From Pseudomonas sp. MYb118 (GTDB lineage: Bacteria; Pseudomonadota; Gammaproteobacteria; Pseudomonadales; Pseudomonadaceae), in contig NZ_JBFRXN010000002.1 of the NCBI RefSeq assembly GCF_040947875.1, forward strand, positions 2,046,001-2,110,000: a stretch of DNA of 64,000 nucleotides. The letters run 5' to 3'. Positions 47,255 through 56,175 of this stretch are shown here, in pieces (the first letter of the stretch is position 1; the number at the start of each line of letters is the position of its first letter). A program made the translations under genes and the position numbers. The notes under the pieces were generated by a model. The model was not told the origin of the DNA. It did not search any database and was given only the letters and a program-made list of their open reading frames with translations.

Positions 47255-48727
47255 ATGGCTGTCCAAGACGCACGTGCAGGCAACAAACCGTTGATCGAAA
47301 AACGCTCGATCGACTACATCCCGGAAGCGGAAAGACACGGTCGTCTGTTCAGCCAGTTCACCCTGTGGATGGGCGCCAACCTGCAAATCACCGCGATCGT
47401 GACCGGTGCATTGGCGGTGGTGCTGGGCGGTGATGTGTTCTGGTCGTTGATCGGCTTGTTCATCGGTCAACTGCTGGGCGGCGGGGTCATGGCGTTGCAC
47501 GCGGCGCAAGGGCCCAAACTGGGCTTGCCGCAGATGATCTCCAGCCGCGTGCAGTTCGGGGTCTATGGTGCGGCGATCCCGATCGTGCTGGTGTGCCTGA
47601 TGTACCTGGGGTTCACCGCCACGGGCACCGTGCTGTCCGGCCAGGCCCTGGGGCAGTTGTTCGGCGTCAGCGACACCGTCGGCATCCTCATCTTCGCCAG
47701 TGTCATCGTGCTGGTCACGGTGCTGGGCTACCGGGTGATCCATTTCATCGGTCGTGTCGCCAGCATCATCGGCGTGATTGCCTTCGTTTACCTGTTCAGT
47801 CGCCTGATGAGCCAGACGGATGTGGGCGCGCTCCTGCAAATCCGTCAATTCAGCTGGAGCAGCTTCCTGCTGGCGGTGTCGCTCGCGGCCTCCTGGCAGA
47901 TCGCTTTCGGCCCCTACGTGGCTGACTATTCCCGTTACCTGCCAAGCAGCACTTCGTCGGTGAAAACCTTTTTCGCCGCCGGGGCAGGTTCGGTCATCGG
48001 CGCCCAGGTGGCGATGATCCTCGGTGTGTTCGCCGCAGCTTCCGCCAACGGCCAATACGCCGGCCACGAAGTGGCGTACATCGTCGGTTTCGCCGGCAGT
48101 GGTGCCACCGCTGCGCTGCTGTACTTCAGCATCGCATTCGGCAAGGTGACCATTTCCACGCTGAACTCCTACGGCAGCTTCATGTGCATCGCTACCATCA
48201 TCAGCGGCTTCCGTGGCCGCCTGGAAGTGACGCGCCTGCAACGCCTGGTGTTCGTGCTGGTGATCGTCGGCGCGGCGACCCTGATCGCCCTGCTGGGCCA
48301 GCACTCGTTCCTTGGTGCGTTCAAGTCTTTCATCCTGTTCCTGCTGGCGTTCTTCACGCCTTGGAGCGCAATCAACCTGGTGGACTACTACTGTATTACC
48401 CGCGAACGCTATGACGTGCCGGCACTGGCCGATCCCAATGGCCGCTATGGCCGCTGGAACCTGCTGGGTATCAGCATCTACGTGTTCGGTGTGCTGGTGC
48501 AGTTGCCGTTCATCTCCACCAAGTTCTATACCGGCCCGTTGGTCGCTGCATTGGGCGATGTGGACATCTCCTGGATCATCGGCCTGGTTCTGCCTGCTGC
48601 GCTGTACTACATCTGCGCGAAAAAATGGCACGGTTCGGTACCCGATCAACTGATCCTGCCAGTCGAGCAGGGCAGTGTTGTACAACCTAAAACAAGCGGA
48701 AACGGTCGCGCTGCGGCGCAGGCCTGA
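47255..48727 (+). CDS. NCS1-family permease, probable urocanate transporter
   Basis: A 490-residue membrane protein with about 12 helices of the cytosine/purine permease (NCS1) family: the FTLWMGANLQITAIVTGALAVV first helix, the PQMISSRVQFGVYGAAIP block and the AFGPYVADYSRYLP motif in helix 6 are typical. It lies between hutU and hutX. In P. fluorescens the hut cluster contains a urocanate transporter (HutT-u) at this position, so urocanate is the likely substrate, by inference. The hydrophilic C-terminus is short. Confidence 0.82.
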   Translation: MAVQDARAGNKPLIEKRSIDYIPEAERHGRLFSQFTLWMGANLQITAIVTGALAVVLGGDVFWSLIGLFIGQLLGGGVMALHAAQGPKLGLPQMISSRVQFGVYGAAIPIVLVCLMYLGFTATGTVLSGQALGQLFGVSDTVGILIFASVIVLVTVLGYRVIHFIGRVASIIGVIAFVYLFSRLMSQTDVGALLQIRQFSWSSFLLAVSLAASWQIAFGPYVADYSRYLPSSTSSVKTFFAAGAGSVIGAQVAMILGVFAAASANGQYAGHEVAYIVGFAGSGATAALLYFSIAFGKVTISTLNSYGSFMCIATIISGFRGRLEVTRLQRLVFVLVIVGAATLIALLGQHSFLGAFKSFILFLLAFFTPWSAINLVDYYCITRERYDVPALADPNGRYGRWNLLGISIYVFGVLVQLPFISTKFYTGPLVAALGDVDISWIIGLVLPAALYYICAKKWHGSVPDQLILPVEQGSVVQPKTSGNGRAAAQA

Positions 48728-48796
48728 TTGGACGTGGACAGGGCTGGATGCCTCTTGACTGCCGTAAGCCAATTCATGATTAGGAGCGTCACAACA

Positions 48797-49765
48797 ATGA
48801 AATCGAACAAGACCCTGCTGACCACATTGCTTTCCATGGGCCTGCTGGCCAGTGCCGGCGCCACCCAGGCGGCCGGTTGGTGCGAGTCGGGCAAACCTGT
48901 GAAGTTCGCCGGCCTGAACTGGGAAAGCGGCATGCTGCTGACCGACGTCCTGCAAGTGGTCCTGGAAAAAGGCTACGGCTGCAAGACCGACAGCCTGCCG
49001 GGCAACTCCATCACCATGGAAAACGCCCTGAGCAGTAACGACATCCAGATCTTTGCCGAAGAGTGGGTCGGCCGCAGTGAGGTCTGGAACAAGGCCGAGA
49101 AGGCCGGCAAGGTCGTCGGTGTCGGTGCGCCGATCGTGGGGGCGATCGAAGGCTGGTACGTGCCGCGCTACGTGATCACAGGCGATCCCGAACGCAAGAT
49201 CGAAGCCAAGGCGCCGGACCTGAAAAACGTCGCTGACCTGGGCAAGTACGCAGCGATCTTCAAGGACCCGGAAGAGCCGTCCAAGGGCCGTTTCTACAAC
49301 TGCCCGGCCGGTTGGACCTGTGAGCTGGACAACAGCGAAATGCTCAAGAGCTACGGCCTGGAAAGCACCTACACCAACTTCCGCCCAGGCACCGGCCCGG
49401 CGCTGGATGCGGCGGTGCTGTCGAGCTACAAGCGCAAGGAACCGATCCTGTTCTACTACTGGTCGCCAACCCCGCTGATGGGCCAGATCGACGCGGTCAA
49501 ACTCGAAGAGAAACCGGGTGTCGACAAGTCCGTGAGCATCAAGGTCGGCCTGTCCAAGACCTTCCACGACGAAGCGCCGGAACTGGTCGAAGTGCTGACC
49601 AAGGTCAACCTGCCGATCGACCTGCTGAACCAGAACCTGGGCCGCATGGCGAAGGAACGTATCGAGTCGCCAAAACTGGCGAAAATCTTCCTCAAGGAAC
49701 ATCCTGAAGTCTGGCACGCATGGGTGAGCGAAGACGCAGCCAAGAAAATCGACGCGGCCTTGTAG
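48797..49765 (+). CDS. hutX: Betaine-family ABC transporter, substrate-binding protein HutX
   Basis: A 322-residue periplasmic protein with a signal peptide (about 1-24) and the OpuAC/ProX fold used for glycine betaine, choline and proline. Several aromatic residues suited to a cation cage are seen in KFAGLNWESG, FAEEWVGRSEVW, GAIEGWYVPRY and LFYYWSPTP. In rhizobia and pseudomonads HutX serves histidine; in Sinorhizobium the system also affects betaine and proline uptake (recalled literature). ATG 48797 gives the signal peptide; the frame is open farther upstream. Confidence 0.87.
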   Translation: MKSNKTLLTTLLSMGLLASAGATQAAGWCESGKPVKFAGLNWESGMLLTDVLQVVLEKGYGCKTDSLPGNSITMENALSSNDIQIFAEEWVGRSEVWNKAEKAGKVVGVGAPIVGAIEGWYVPRYVITGDPERKIEAKAPDLKNVADLGKYAAIFKDPEEPSKGRFYNCPAGWTCELDNSEMLKSYGLESTYTNFRPGTGPALDAAVLSSYKRKEPILFYYWSPTPLMGQIDAVKLEEKPGVDKSVSIKVGLSKTFHDEAPELVEVLTKVNLPIDLLNQNLGRMAKERIESPKLAKIFLKEHPEVWHAWVSEDAAKKIDAAL

Positions 49766-49835
49766 GTCGAGTATTTCCGGCTGCCGGCAACGGCAGCCGG
49801 ACGCTTGATCGCAACCCCTTGATTGAGAGTCTCTT

Positions 49836-50687
49836 ATGTTTCCCGAAAGCTTTACCTTTTCCATCGCCGACTGGGTCAACGGTTGGGTCGATTCGCTGGT
49901 CACCAACTACGGCGATGTGTTCCGCCACATCTCCGACACCCTGTTGTGGGCCATCGTCAATCTCGAAGGGCTGCTGCGTGCCGCGCCCTGGTGGCTGATG
50001 CTGGCGATCGTCGCCGGCGTGGCCTGGCATGCGACCCGCAAAGTGGTGACCACCGCGGTCATCGTCGGCCTGTTGTTCCTGGTGGGTGCGGTTGGCCTGT
50101 GGGACAAGCTGATGCAGACCCTGGCGCTGATGCTGGTGGCAACGATCATTTCGGTACTGATCGGCGTGCCGCTGGGCATCCTCTCGGCACGCAGCAATCG
50201 CCTGCGTTCGGTGCTGATGCCGCTGCTGGACATCATGCAGACCATGCCGAGCTTCGTGTACCTGATCCCGGTGCTGATGCTGTTCGGCCTGGGCAAGGTG
50301 CCAGCGATCTTCGCCACCGTGATCTACGCCGCGCCGCCGCTGATCCGCCTGACTGACCTGGGTATTCGTCAGGTCGATGGTGAAGTGATGGAAGCGATCA
50401 ACGCCTTCGGCGCCAACCGCTGGCAGCAACTGTTCGGCGTGCAACTGCCGCTGGCCCTGCCGAGCATCATGGCTGGCATCAACCAGACCACCATGATGGC
50501 CCTGTCGATGGTGGTGATCGCCTCGATGATCGGTGCCCGTGGACTGGGCGAGGACGTGCTGGTGGGCATCCAGACCCTCAACGTCGGCCGTGGCCTGGAA
50601 GCGGGCCTGGCGATCGTGATTCTGGCCGTGGTGATCGACCGCATTACGCAGGCGTATGGTCGCGCCCGGCATGAGGTGAGCAAATGA
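49836..50687 (+). CDS. hutW: Betaine-family ABC transporter permease HutW
   Basis: A 283-residue inner-membrane protein with five to seven helices and the ProW/OpuAB-type permease loop (EAINAFGANRWQQLFGVQLPLALPSIMAG) that contacts the ATPase. The MLLDIMQTMPSFVYLIPVLMLFG-type helix is characteristic of this family. It overlaps hutV by 4 bp, so the two are made together. Confidence 0.92.
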   Translation: MFPESFTFSIADWVNGWVDSLVTNYGDVFRHISDTLLWAIVNLEGLLRAAPWWLMLAIVAGVAWHATRKVVTTAVIVGLLFLVGAVGLWDKLMQTLALMLVATIISVLIGVPLGILSARSNRLRSVLMPLLDIMQTMPSFVYLIPVLMLFGLGKVPAIFATVIYAAPPLIRLTDLGIRQVDGEVMEAINAFGANRWQQLFGVQLPLALPSIMAGINQTTMMALSMVVIASMIGARGLGEDVLVGIQTLNVGRGLEAGLAIVILAVVIDRITQAYGRARHEVSK

Positions 50688-51514
50688 ACAACGCAAGCGT
50701 AAGCAAGATCGAAGTCAAGAACGTCTTCAAGATTTTCGGCAACCGTGCCAAGGATGCACTGGGCCTGATCGGCCAGGGCAAGAGCAAGGACCAGGTGCTG
50801 GCCGAAACCGGCTGCGTGGTCGGGGTCAACGACCTGTCGCTGAGCATTGGCAGCGGTGAGATCTTCGTGATCATGGGCTTGTCGGGGTCTGGTAAATCGA
50901 CCCTGGTGCGCCACTTCAACCGCCTGATCGACCCGACCAGCGGCGCGATCCTGGTGGACGGCGAAGACATCCTGCAATACGACATGGATGCCCTGCGCGA
51001 ATTTCGCCGGCGCAAGATCAGCATGGTGTTCCAGAGCTTCGGCCTGCTGCCGCACAAGACCGTGGTCGAGAACGTCGCCTACGGCCTGAAAGTGCGTGGC
51101 GAGAGCAAGCAGATGTGCTCCGAGCGGGCGCTGCACTGGATCAACACCGTGGGCCTGAAGGGCTACGAAAACAAGTTCCCGCACCAGCTTTCCGGCGGTA
51201 TGCGCCAGCGTGTCGGCCTGGCCCGCGCCTTGGCGGCGGACACCGACATCATCCTGATGGACGAAGCGTTCAGCGCCCTTGACCCATTGATCCGCGCCGA
51301 GATGCAGGATCAGTTGCTGGAGCTGCAAAAGACCCTGCACAAGACCATCGTCTTCATCACCCACGACCTCGACGAGGCCGTGCGCATCGGCAACCGCATC
51401 GCGATCCTCAAGGACGGCCGCCTGATCCAGGTCGGCACGCCACGCGAGATCCTGCATTCGCCAGCGGATGAGTATGTCGACCGGTTCGTGCAGCGGCGGG
51501 CGGCGGTGGTTTGA
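50684..51514 (+). CDS. hutV: Betaine-family ABC transporter ATPase HutV
   Basis: A 276-residue ATPase with Walker A GLSGSGKSTLVRHFN, the Q-loop FQSFGLLPHK, signature LSGGMRQRVGLARAL, Walker B IILMDEAFSALDP and the switch histidine ITHDLDEAV. It lacks the C-terminal CBS domains of OpuAA/ProV, so it may not be osmotically gated in that way. It starts within the hutW stop. Confidence 0.93.
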   Translation: MNNASVSKIEVKNVFKIFGNRAKDALGLIGQGKSKDQVLAETGCVVGVNDLSLSIGSGEIFVIMGLSGSGKSTLVRHFNRLIDPTSGAILVDGEDILQYDMDALREFRRRKISMVFQSFGLLPHKTVVENVAYGLKVRGESKQMCSERALHWINTVGLKGYENKFPHQLSGGMRQRVGLARALAADTDIILMDEAFSALDPLIRAEMQDQLLELQKTLHKTIVFITHDLDEAVRIGNRIAILKDGRLIQVGTPREILHSPADEYVDRFVQRRAAVV

Positions 51515-51544
51515 TTTGAGTTTTGCGGCGGTCGGGCGGGCCCT

Positions 51545-51636
51545 ATCGTCGGAACGCCGCCCGGGGCAAGCCCGCTCCCACAGGGATTGTGTGAAACCTG
51601 TAGGAGCGGGCTTGCCCCGGGCGGCGTTCCGACGAT
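51545..51636. repeat. REP pair with long GC-rich arms (different REP subtype)
   Basis: Each arm is about 36 bp: the core GGAGCGGGCTTGCCCC continues into GGGCGGCGTTCCGACGAT, with its exact inverted copy on the left. The two arms face each other across about 20 bp between hutV and the first hutH gene. It differs from the other fourteen loci in core and in arm length. Confidence 0.9.
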
Positions 51637-51677
51637 GAGGCCGGTGAAGCTGCATCAATATTGGCTAGAGGTAAAAG

Positions 51678-53201
51678 ATGTCCCAGGCTGAAAAAATCGT
51701 AATCGCCGATGCCCCGTTGCGTTGGCAGGATGTGGTCGCGGTAGCCCGTCACGGCGCGCAGCTCGAGCTGGCGCCGCAGGCCTGGGCGCGTATCGAGAAT
51801 GCCCAGGCCATCGTCCAGCGCATTGTCGCCAGCGGCGAGCGCGCCTATGGCGTCAACACCGGCCTGGGCGCGTTGTGCAACGTGTCGCTGGCTGACGAAC
51901 AGCTCAGCCAACTGTCGCGCAACACCCTGCTCAGCCACGCCTGCGGCGTCGGCCCGGTGCTGACCAATGAGCAGACCCGCGCCATCCTGTGCGCGGCGAT
52001 CCGCAATTTCAGCCAGGGCAAATCCGGTATCCATCGCCGCGTGGTCGAGGCCCTGCTGGCGTTGCTCAATCGCGGCATCACCCCGCAGGTGCCGTCTCAG
52101 GGTTCGGTGGGTTACCTGACCCACATGGCGCACATCGGCATCGCGCTGCTCGGCGTCGGCAATGTCAGCTACCGCGGGCAGGTCGTGACGGCGCAACAGG
52201 CGTTGGCCGAAGAGGGTCTGCAACCGGTGCAGCTGGGGGCCAAGGACGGTCTGTGCCTGGTCAACGGCACGCCGTGTATGACCGGCTTGAGCGCCCTGGC
52301 CATCGACGATGCCACGCGCCTGCTGCAATGGGCCGATGTCATCAGTGCCATGAGCTTCGAAGCCCAGCGCGGCCAGATCGCCGCGTTCGATGCCGAGATC
52401 ATCGCGCTCAAACCGCACCCGGGCATGCAGCGGGTGGGCGTCAACCTGCGCGCCTTGCTCGACGGCAGCGAAGTGATCGCGACGAGCAAGGGCATCCGCA
52501 CCCAGGACGCGCTGAGCATCCGCTCGATCCCGCAGGTCCACGGCGCCGTGCGTGATCAACTGGCGCATGCCATCGAGCAAATTGAAATCGAACTCAACGG
52601 CTGCACCGACAACCCGTTGCTGCTGGGCACCCCGGATAATTTCCGCATCATGTCCCAGGCCAACCCGCACGGTCAGTCGGTGGCGATGGCCGCTGATCTG
52701 CTGGCCATCGCCATGGCGGAAATCGGCTCGATTGCCGAACGGCGTCTCGACCGCCTGATCAACCCGCACGTCAGCGGCCTGCCGGCGTTCCTGGTGGCCA
52801 ACCCGGGGGTGAACTCGGGGATGATGATCGTGCAATATGTCGCCGCGTCGCTGTGTGCGGAGAACCGCCAGCTGGCGCAACCGGCGGTACTCGACAACTA
52901 CGTTACCTCGGGCCTGCAGGAAGACCACCTGAGCATGGGCACCAACGCCGCATTGAAGCTGCATCGCGCCCTGGAAAACTGCACGCAGATCCTCGCCATC
53001 GAGTACCTGCTGGCGGCCCAGGCCTTCGAATTCCTTAAGGAGCAGCGCTTTGGCGCCGGCACCGATACCGCCTGGCGCCTGCTGCGCGAGCGGGTCCCGG
53101 CCTACGACCAGGACCGCTGGCTGGCGCCGGACATCGCCGCCGCTGCCGGCGTGCTGAAAGACACGGGCCTGCTGCAAAAGGCCTTGCCGAATTTGCATTG
53201 A
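51678..53201 (+). CDS. Histidase-fold protein lacking the MIO-forming Ala-Ser-Gly (HutH1); possible betaine lyase
   Basis: A 507-residue member of the aromatic amino acid ammonia-lyase superfamily. Many residues match the true histidase: RAYGVNTG (Tyr57), NGT (196-198), MAAD near 337 and QED (414-416). But GSVG (142-145) is followed directly by YLTHMAH, where HutH2 has [15 protein letters not shown]: the three MIO residues are deleted in frame. The second catalytic tyrosine (QDPYSLR in HutH2) is Leu279 (QDALSIR). So ammonia elimination by the MIO mechanism is not expected. It follows a betaine-type transporter. Substrate unknown; see findings. Confidence 0.85.
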   Translation: MSQAEKIVIADAPLRWQDVVAVARHGAQLELAPQAWARIENAQAIVQRIVASGERAYGVNTGLGALCNVSLADEQLSQLSRNTLLSHACGVGPVLTNEQTRAILCAAIRNFSQGKSGIHRRVVEALLALLNRGITPQVPSQGSVGYLTHMAHIGIALLGVGNVSYRGQVVTAQQALAEEGLQPVQLGAKDGLCLVNGTPCMTGLSALAIDDATRLLQWADVISAMSFEAQRGQIAAFDAEIIALKPHPGMQRVGVNLRALLDGSEVIATSKGIRTQDALSIRSIPQVHGAVRDQLAHAIEQIEIELNGCTDNPLLLGTPDNFRIMSQANPHGQSVAMAADLLAIAMAEIGSIAERRLDRLINPHVSGLPAFLVANPGVNSGMMIVQYVAASLCAENRQLAQPAVLDNYVTSGLQEDHLSMGTNAALKLHRALENCTQILAIEYLLAAQAFEFLKEQRFGAGTDTAWRLLRERVPAYDQDRWLAPDIAAAAGVLKDTGLLQKALPNLH

Positions 53202-53318
53202 TTTCCATACCCACCAGCGTGCCAAGGCGCCAGCCCCCTCAAAAAGGGGGAAGCGACGGACAACGGATATCTCCGGAGCGTCTGGTAGTGAACCACCACT
53301 CTCAAAAGGAGCAAGAAC
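53202..53318 (+). other. hutH1-hutH2 intergenic with small hairpin
   Basis: The 117-bp gap contains a CCCCC (53234-53238)/GGGGG (53246-53250) stem with loop TCAAAAA and then a ribosome site AAAAGGAGC before hutH2. There is no U-tract, so it is not a terminator. Confidence 0.4.
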
Positions 53319-54851
53319 ATGACTGCGCTGAACCTGATTCCCGGCCAACTGAGCCTGGCCCAACTGCGTGACGTCTATCAGCAACCGGTCACGCTGACCC
53401 TCGACAGCAGCGCCTCGGCCCAGATCGAAGCCAGCGTCGCCTGCGTGGAGCAGATCCTCGCCGAGAACCGCACCGCCTACGGCATCAACACCGGCTTCGG
53501 CCTGCTGGCCTCGACCCGTATCGCCAGCGAAGACCTGGAAAACCTGCAGCGCTCGCTGGTGCTGTCCCACGCCGCCGGTGTCGGCGAGCCGATCAGCGAC
53601 GCGCTGGTGCGCCTGATCATGGTGCTCAAGGTCAACAGCCTGAGCCGTGGTTTCTCCGGCATTCGCCGTGTGGTGATCGACGCGCTCATCGCCCTGGTCA
53701 ACGCCGAGGTCTACCCGCACATTCCGTTGAAAGGCTCGGTCGGTGCATCCGGTGACCTGGCGCCGCTGGCCCACATGTCGCTGGTGCTGCTGGGCGAAGG
53801 CAAGGCGCGCTACAAGGGCGAATGGCTGCCGGCCACCGAGGCGCTGAAAGTCGCAGGTCTGACCCCGCTGACCTTGGCGGCGAAAGAAGGCCTGGCGCTG
53901 CTCAACGGCACCCAGGTGTCCACCGCCTATGCCTTGCGTGGCCTGTTCGAAGGTGAAGACCTGTTCGCCGGCGCCCTGTCCCTGGGCGCGCTGACTGTTG
54001 AAGCGGTGCTGGGCTCGCGCTCGCCATTCGATGCGCGCATCCACGCTGCCCGTGGCCAGAAAGGCCAGATCGACGCCGCTGCTGCTTACCGCGATTTGCT
54101 CGGTGAGCGCAGCGAAGTGTCCGACTCCCACCAGAACTGCGAGAAGGTCCAGGACCCGTACTCCCTGCGCTGCCAGCCGCAGGTCATGGGCGCCTGCCTC
54201 ACCCAGTTCCGCCAGGCCGCCGAAGTGCTGGCCATCGAAGCCAACGCCGTCTCCGACAACCCGTTGGTGTTCGCCGCTGAAGGTGACGTGATCTCCGGTG
54301 GCAACTTCCACGCCGAACCTGTCGCCATGGCCGCCGACAACATGGCCCTGGCCATCGCCGAAATCGGCTCGCTGAGCGAGCGCCGTATCTCGCTGATGAT
54401 GGACAAGCACATGTCGCAATTGCCGCCATTCCTGGTGGCCAACGGTGGGGTGAACTCCGGCTTCATGATCGCCCAGGTGACGGCGGCGGCCCTGGCCAGC
54501 GACAACAAGGCGTTGTCCCATCCGCATTCGGTGGACAGCCTGCCGACCTCGGCCAACCAGGAAGACCACGTGTCCATGGCCCCGGCCGCCGGCAAGCGCC
54601 TGTGGGAAATGGCCGAGAACACCCGTGGCATTCTCGCCGTGGAGTGGCTGGCAGCGGCCCAGGGCCTGGACCTGCGCAACGGCCTGAAGACCTCGCCGAA
54701 ACTGGAAAAGGCTCGCGCCATCCTGCGTAACGAAGTGCCGTTCTACGAGAAGGACCGCTTCTTTGCCCCGGACATCAACGCGGCCACCGAGCTGCTGGCT
54801 TCGCGGTGCCTGACTGATCTGGCGCCGGGCAAGTTGTTGCCGAGTCTGTAA
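53319..54851 (+). CDS. hutH: Histidine ammonia-lyase HutH (functional paralogue)
   Basis: A 510-residue enzyme that removes ammonia from histidine to give urocanate. It has the full active site: [10 protein letters not shown] (Tyr54), the MIO triad Ala143-Ser144-Gly145 in [18 protein letters not shown] near 195, the [11 protein letters not shown] tyrosine near 280, and NQEDHVSM near 414. The length and sequence follow P. putida histidase closely. It lies downstream of the MIO-less paralogue with its own strong ribosome site. Confidence 0.97.
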   Translation: MTALNLIPGQLSLAQLRDVYQQPVTLTLDSSASAQIEASVACVEQILAENRTAYGINTGFGLLASTRIASEDLENLQRSLVLSHAAGVGEPISDALVRLIMVLKVNSLSRGFSGIRRVVIDALIALVNAEVYPHIPLKGSVGASGDLAPLAHMSLVLLGEGKARYKGEWLPATEALKVAGLTPLTLAAKEGLALLNGTQVSTAYALRGLFEGEDLFAGALSLGALTVEAVLGSRSPFDARIHAARGQKGQIDAAAAYRDLLGERSEVSDSHQNCEKVQDPYSLRCQPQVMGACLTQFRQAAEVLAIEANAVSDNPLVFAAEGDVISGGNFHAEPVAMAADNMALAIAEIGSLSERRISLMMDKHMSQLPPFLVANGGVNSGFMIAQVTAAALASDNKALSHPHSVDSLPTSANQEDHVSMAPAAGKRLWEMAENTRGILAVEWLAAAQGLDLRNGLKTSPKLEKARAILRNEVPFYEKDRFFAPDINAATELLASRCLTDLAPGKLLPSL

Positions 54852-54859
54852 TGCACTTA

Positions 54860-54921
54860 TCGCGAGCAGGCTCGCTCCCACAGGGTCATGCATTCCAATG
54901 TGGGAGCGAGCCTGCTCGCGA
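54860..54921. repeat. REP pair, outward orientation, inside the hut operon
   Basis: ATCGCGAGCAGGCTCGCTCC(CACA) and TGTGGGAGCGAGCCTGCTCG(CGA) between hutH and hutI. Confidence 0.92.
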
Positions 54922-54951
54922 GATGTTCTTGAATACTGTGGAGACTAAGGG

Positions 54952-56175
54952 ATGAAAACGCTCTGGCAACACTGCCACGTCGCAACCATGGCGCAGGGCG
55001 TCTACTCGATCATCGAGGACGCGGCCATCGTGACGTCCGGTGCGCTCATTGAGTGGATCGGCCCACGCGCCGAACTGCCGTCCGGCGAGTACCCGGCGGT
55101 CAACGATTTGAACGGGGCCTGGGTCACGCCGGGCCTGATCGACTGCCACACCCACACGGTGTTCGGCGGTAACCGCAGCGGTGAATTCGAACAGCGCCTG
55201 CAAGGCGTCAGCTACGCCGAGATCGCCGCTGCCGGTGGCGGCATCGCCAGCACGGTGCGCGCCACGCGGGCGGCCAGCGAAGACGAGCTGTTCGCCAGCG
55301 CCGCCAAGCGACTGAACAGCTTGATGCGCGACGGCGTCACCAGCATCGAAATCAAGTCCGGCTACGGCCTGGACCTGGCCAGCGAACGCAAGATGCTGCG
55401 GGTCGCCCGACGTCTGGGTGCCGAACTGCCGATCAGCGTGCGCAGCACCTGTCTGGCGGCCCACGCCCTGCCGCCGGGATACAAGGATCGCGCCGACGAC
55501 TACATCGAACACATCTGCGCTGAAATGCTTCCGGCTCTGGCCGCCGAAGGGCTGGTGGATGCCGTGGACGCCTTCTGCGAGTACCTGGCGTTTTCCCCGG
55601 CGCAGGTCGAGCGGGTGTTCGTCACCGCGCAAGAGCTGGGCTTGCCGGTCAAGCTGCACGCCGAGCAATTGTCGTCGTTGCACGGTTCGAGCCTGGCGGC
55701 GCGCTACCACGCCCTGTCCGCCGATCACCTGGAGTTCATGGACGAAGACGACGCCATCGCCATGGCCGCCTCCGGCACCGTCGCCGTGTTGCTACCGGGG
55801 GCGTTCTACTTCCTGCGCGAAACCCAGTTGCCGCCGATGGACGCCCTGCGCAAGCACGGGGTGAAAATCGCCATCGCCAGCGACCTCAACCCCGGCACCT
55901 CGCCGGCGCTGTCGCTGCGCCTGATGCTGAACATGGCCTGCACCTGTTTCCGTATGACCCCGGAAGAAGCCCTGGCCGGCGCGACGATTCACGCCGCCAC
56001 CGCGCTGGGCATGGGCCACAGCCATGGCTCGCTGGAGACCGGCAAGGTCGCGGACTTCGTCGCCTGGCAAATTGATCGTCCCGCCGACCTGTCGTACTGG
56101 CTGGGCGGTGACCTGGAAAAACGCGTCGTGCGTCACGGCGTGGAAACTCGCTTTTCGGAGAGCAGTTGTGGATAA
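54952..56175 (+). CDS. hutI: Imidazolonepropionase HutI
   Basis: A 407-residue metal-dependent amidohydrolase that opens imidazolone propionate to formimino-glutamate. Metal ligands are seen in [16 protein letters not shown] (near 65-80), KLHAEQLSS (near 240) and [11 protein letters not shown] (near 310). The [20 protein letters not shown] segment is typical for the family. It overlaps hutG by 8 bp. Confidence 0.97.
   Translation: MKTLWQHCHVATMAQGVYSIIEDAAIVTSGALIEWIGPRAELPSGEYPAVNDLNGAWVTPGLIDCHTHTVFGGNRSGEFEQRLQGVSYAEIAAAGGGIASTVRATRAASEDELFASAAKRLNSLMRDGVTSIEIKSGYGLDLASERKMLRVARRLGAELPISVRSTCLAAHALPPGYKDRADDYIEHICAEMLPALAAEGLVDAVDAFCEYLAFSPAQVERVFVTAQELGLPVKLHAEQLSSLHGSSLAARYHALSADHLEFMDEDDAIAMAASGTVAVLLPGAFYFLRETQLPPMDALRKHGVKIAIASDLNPGTSPALSLRLMLNMACTCFRMTPEEALAGATIHAATALGMGHSHGSLETGKVADFVAWQIDRPADLSYWLGGDLEKRVVRHGVETRFSESSCG

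Noticed and set aside
51678..53201. HutH1 as a frameshifted pseudogene
   Set aside because: The reading frame is intact over 507 codons with conserved motifs on both sides of the triad, and the gap is exactly three codons, so it is not decay by frameshift.
51543..54893. 1116-codon minus-strand frame across both hutH genes
   Set aside because: Antisense shadow; low-complexity His/Gln/Arg-rich product with no domain, while the plus-strand genes are well supported.
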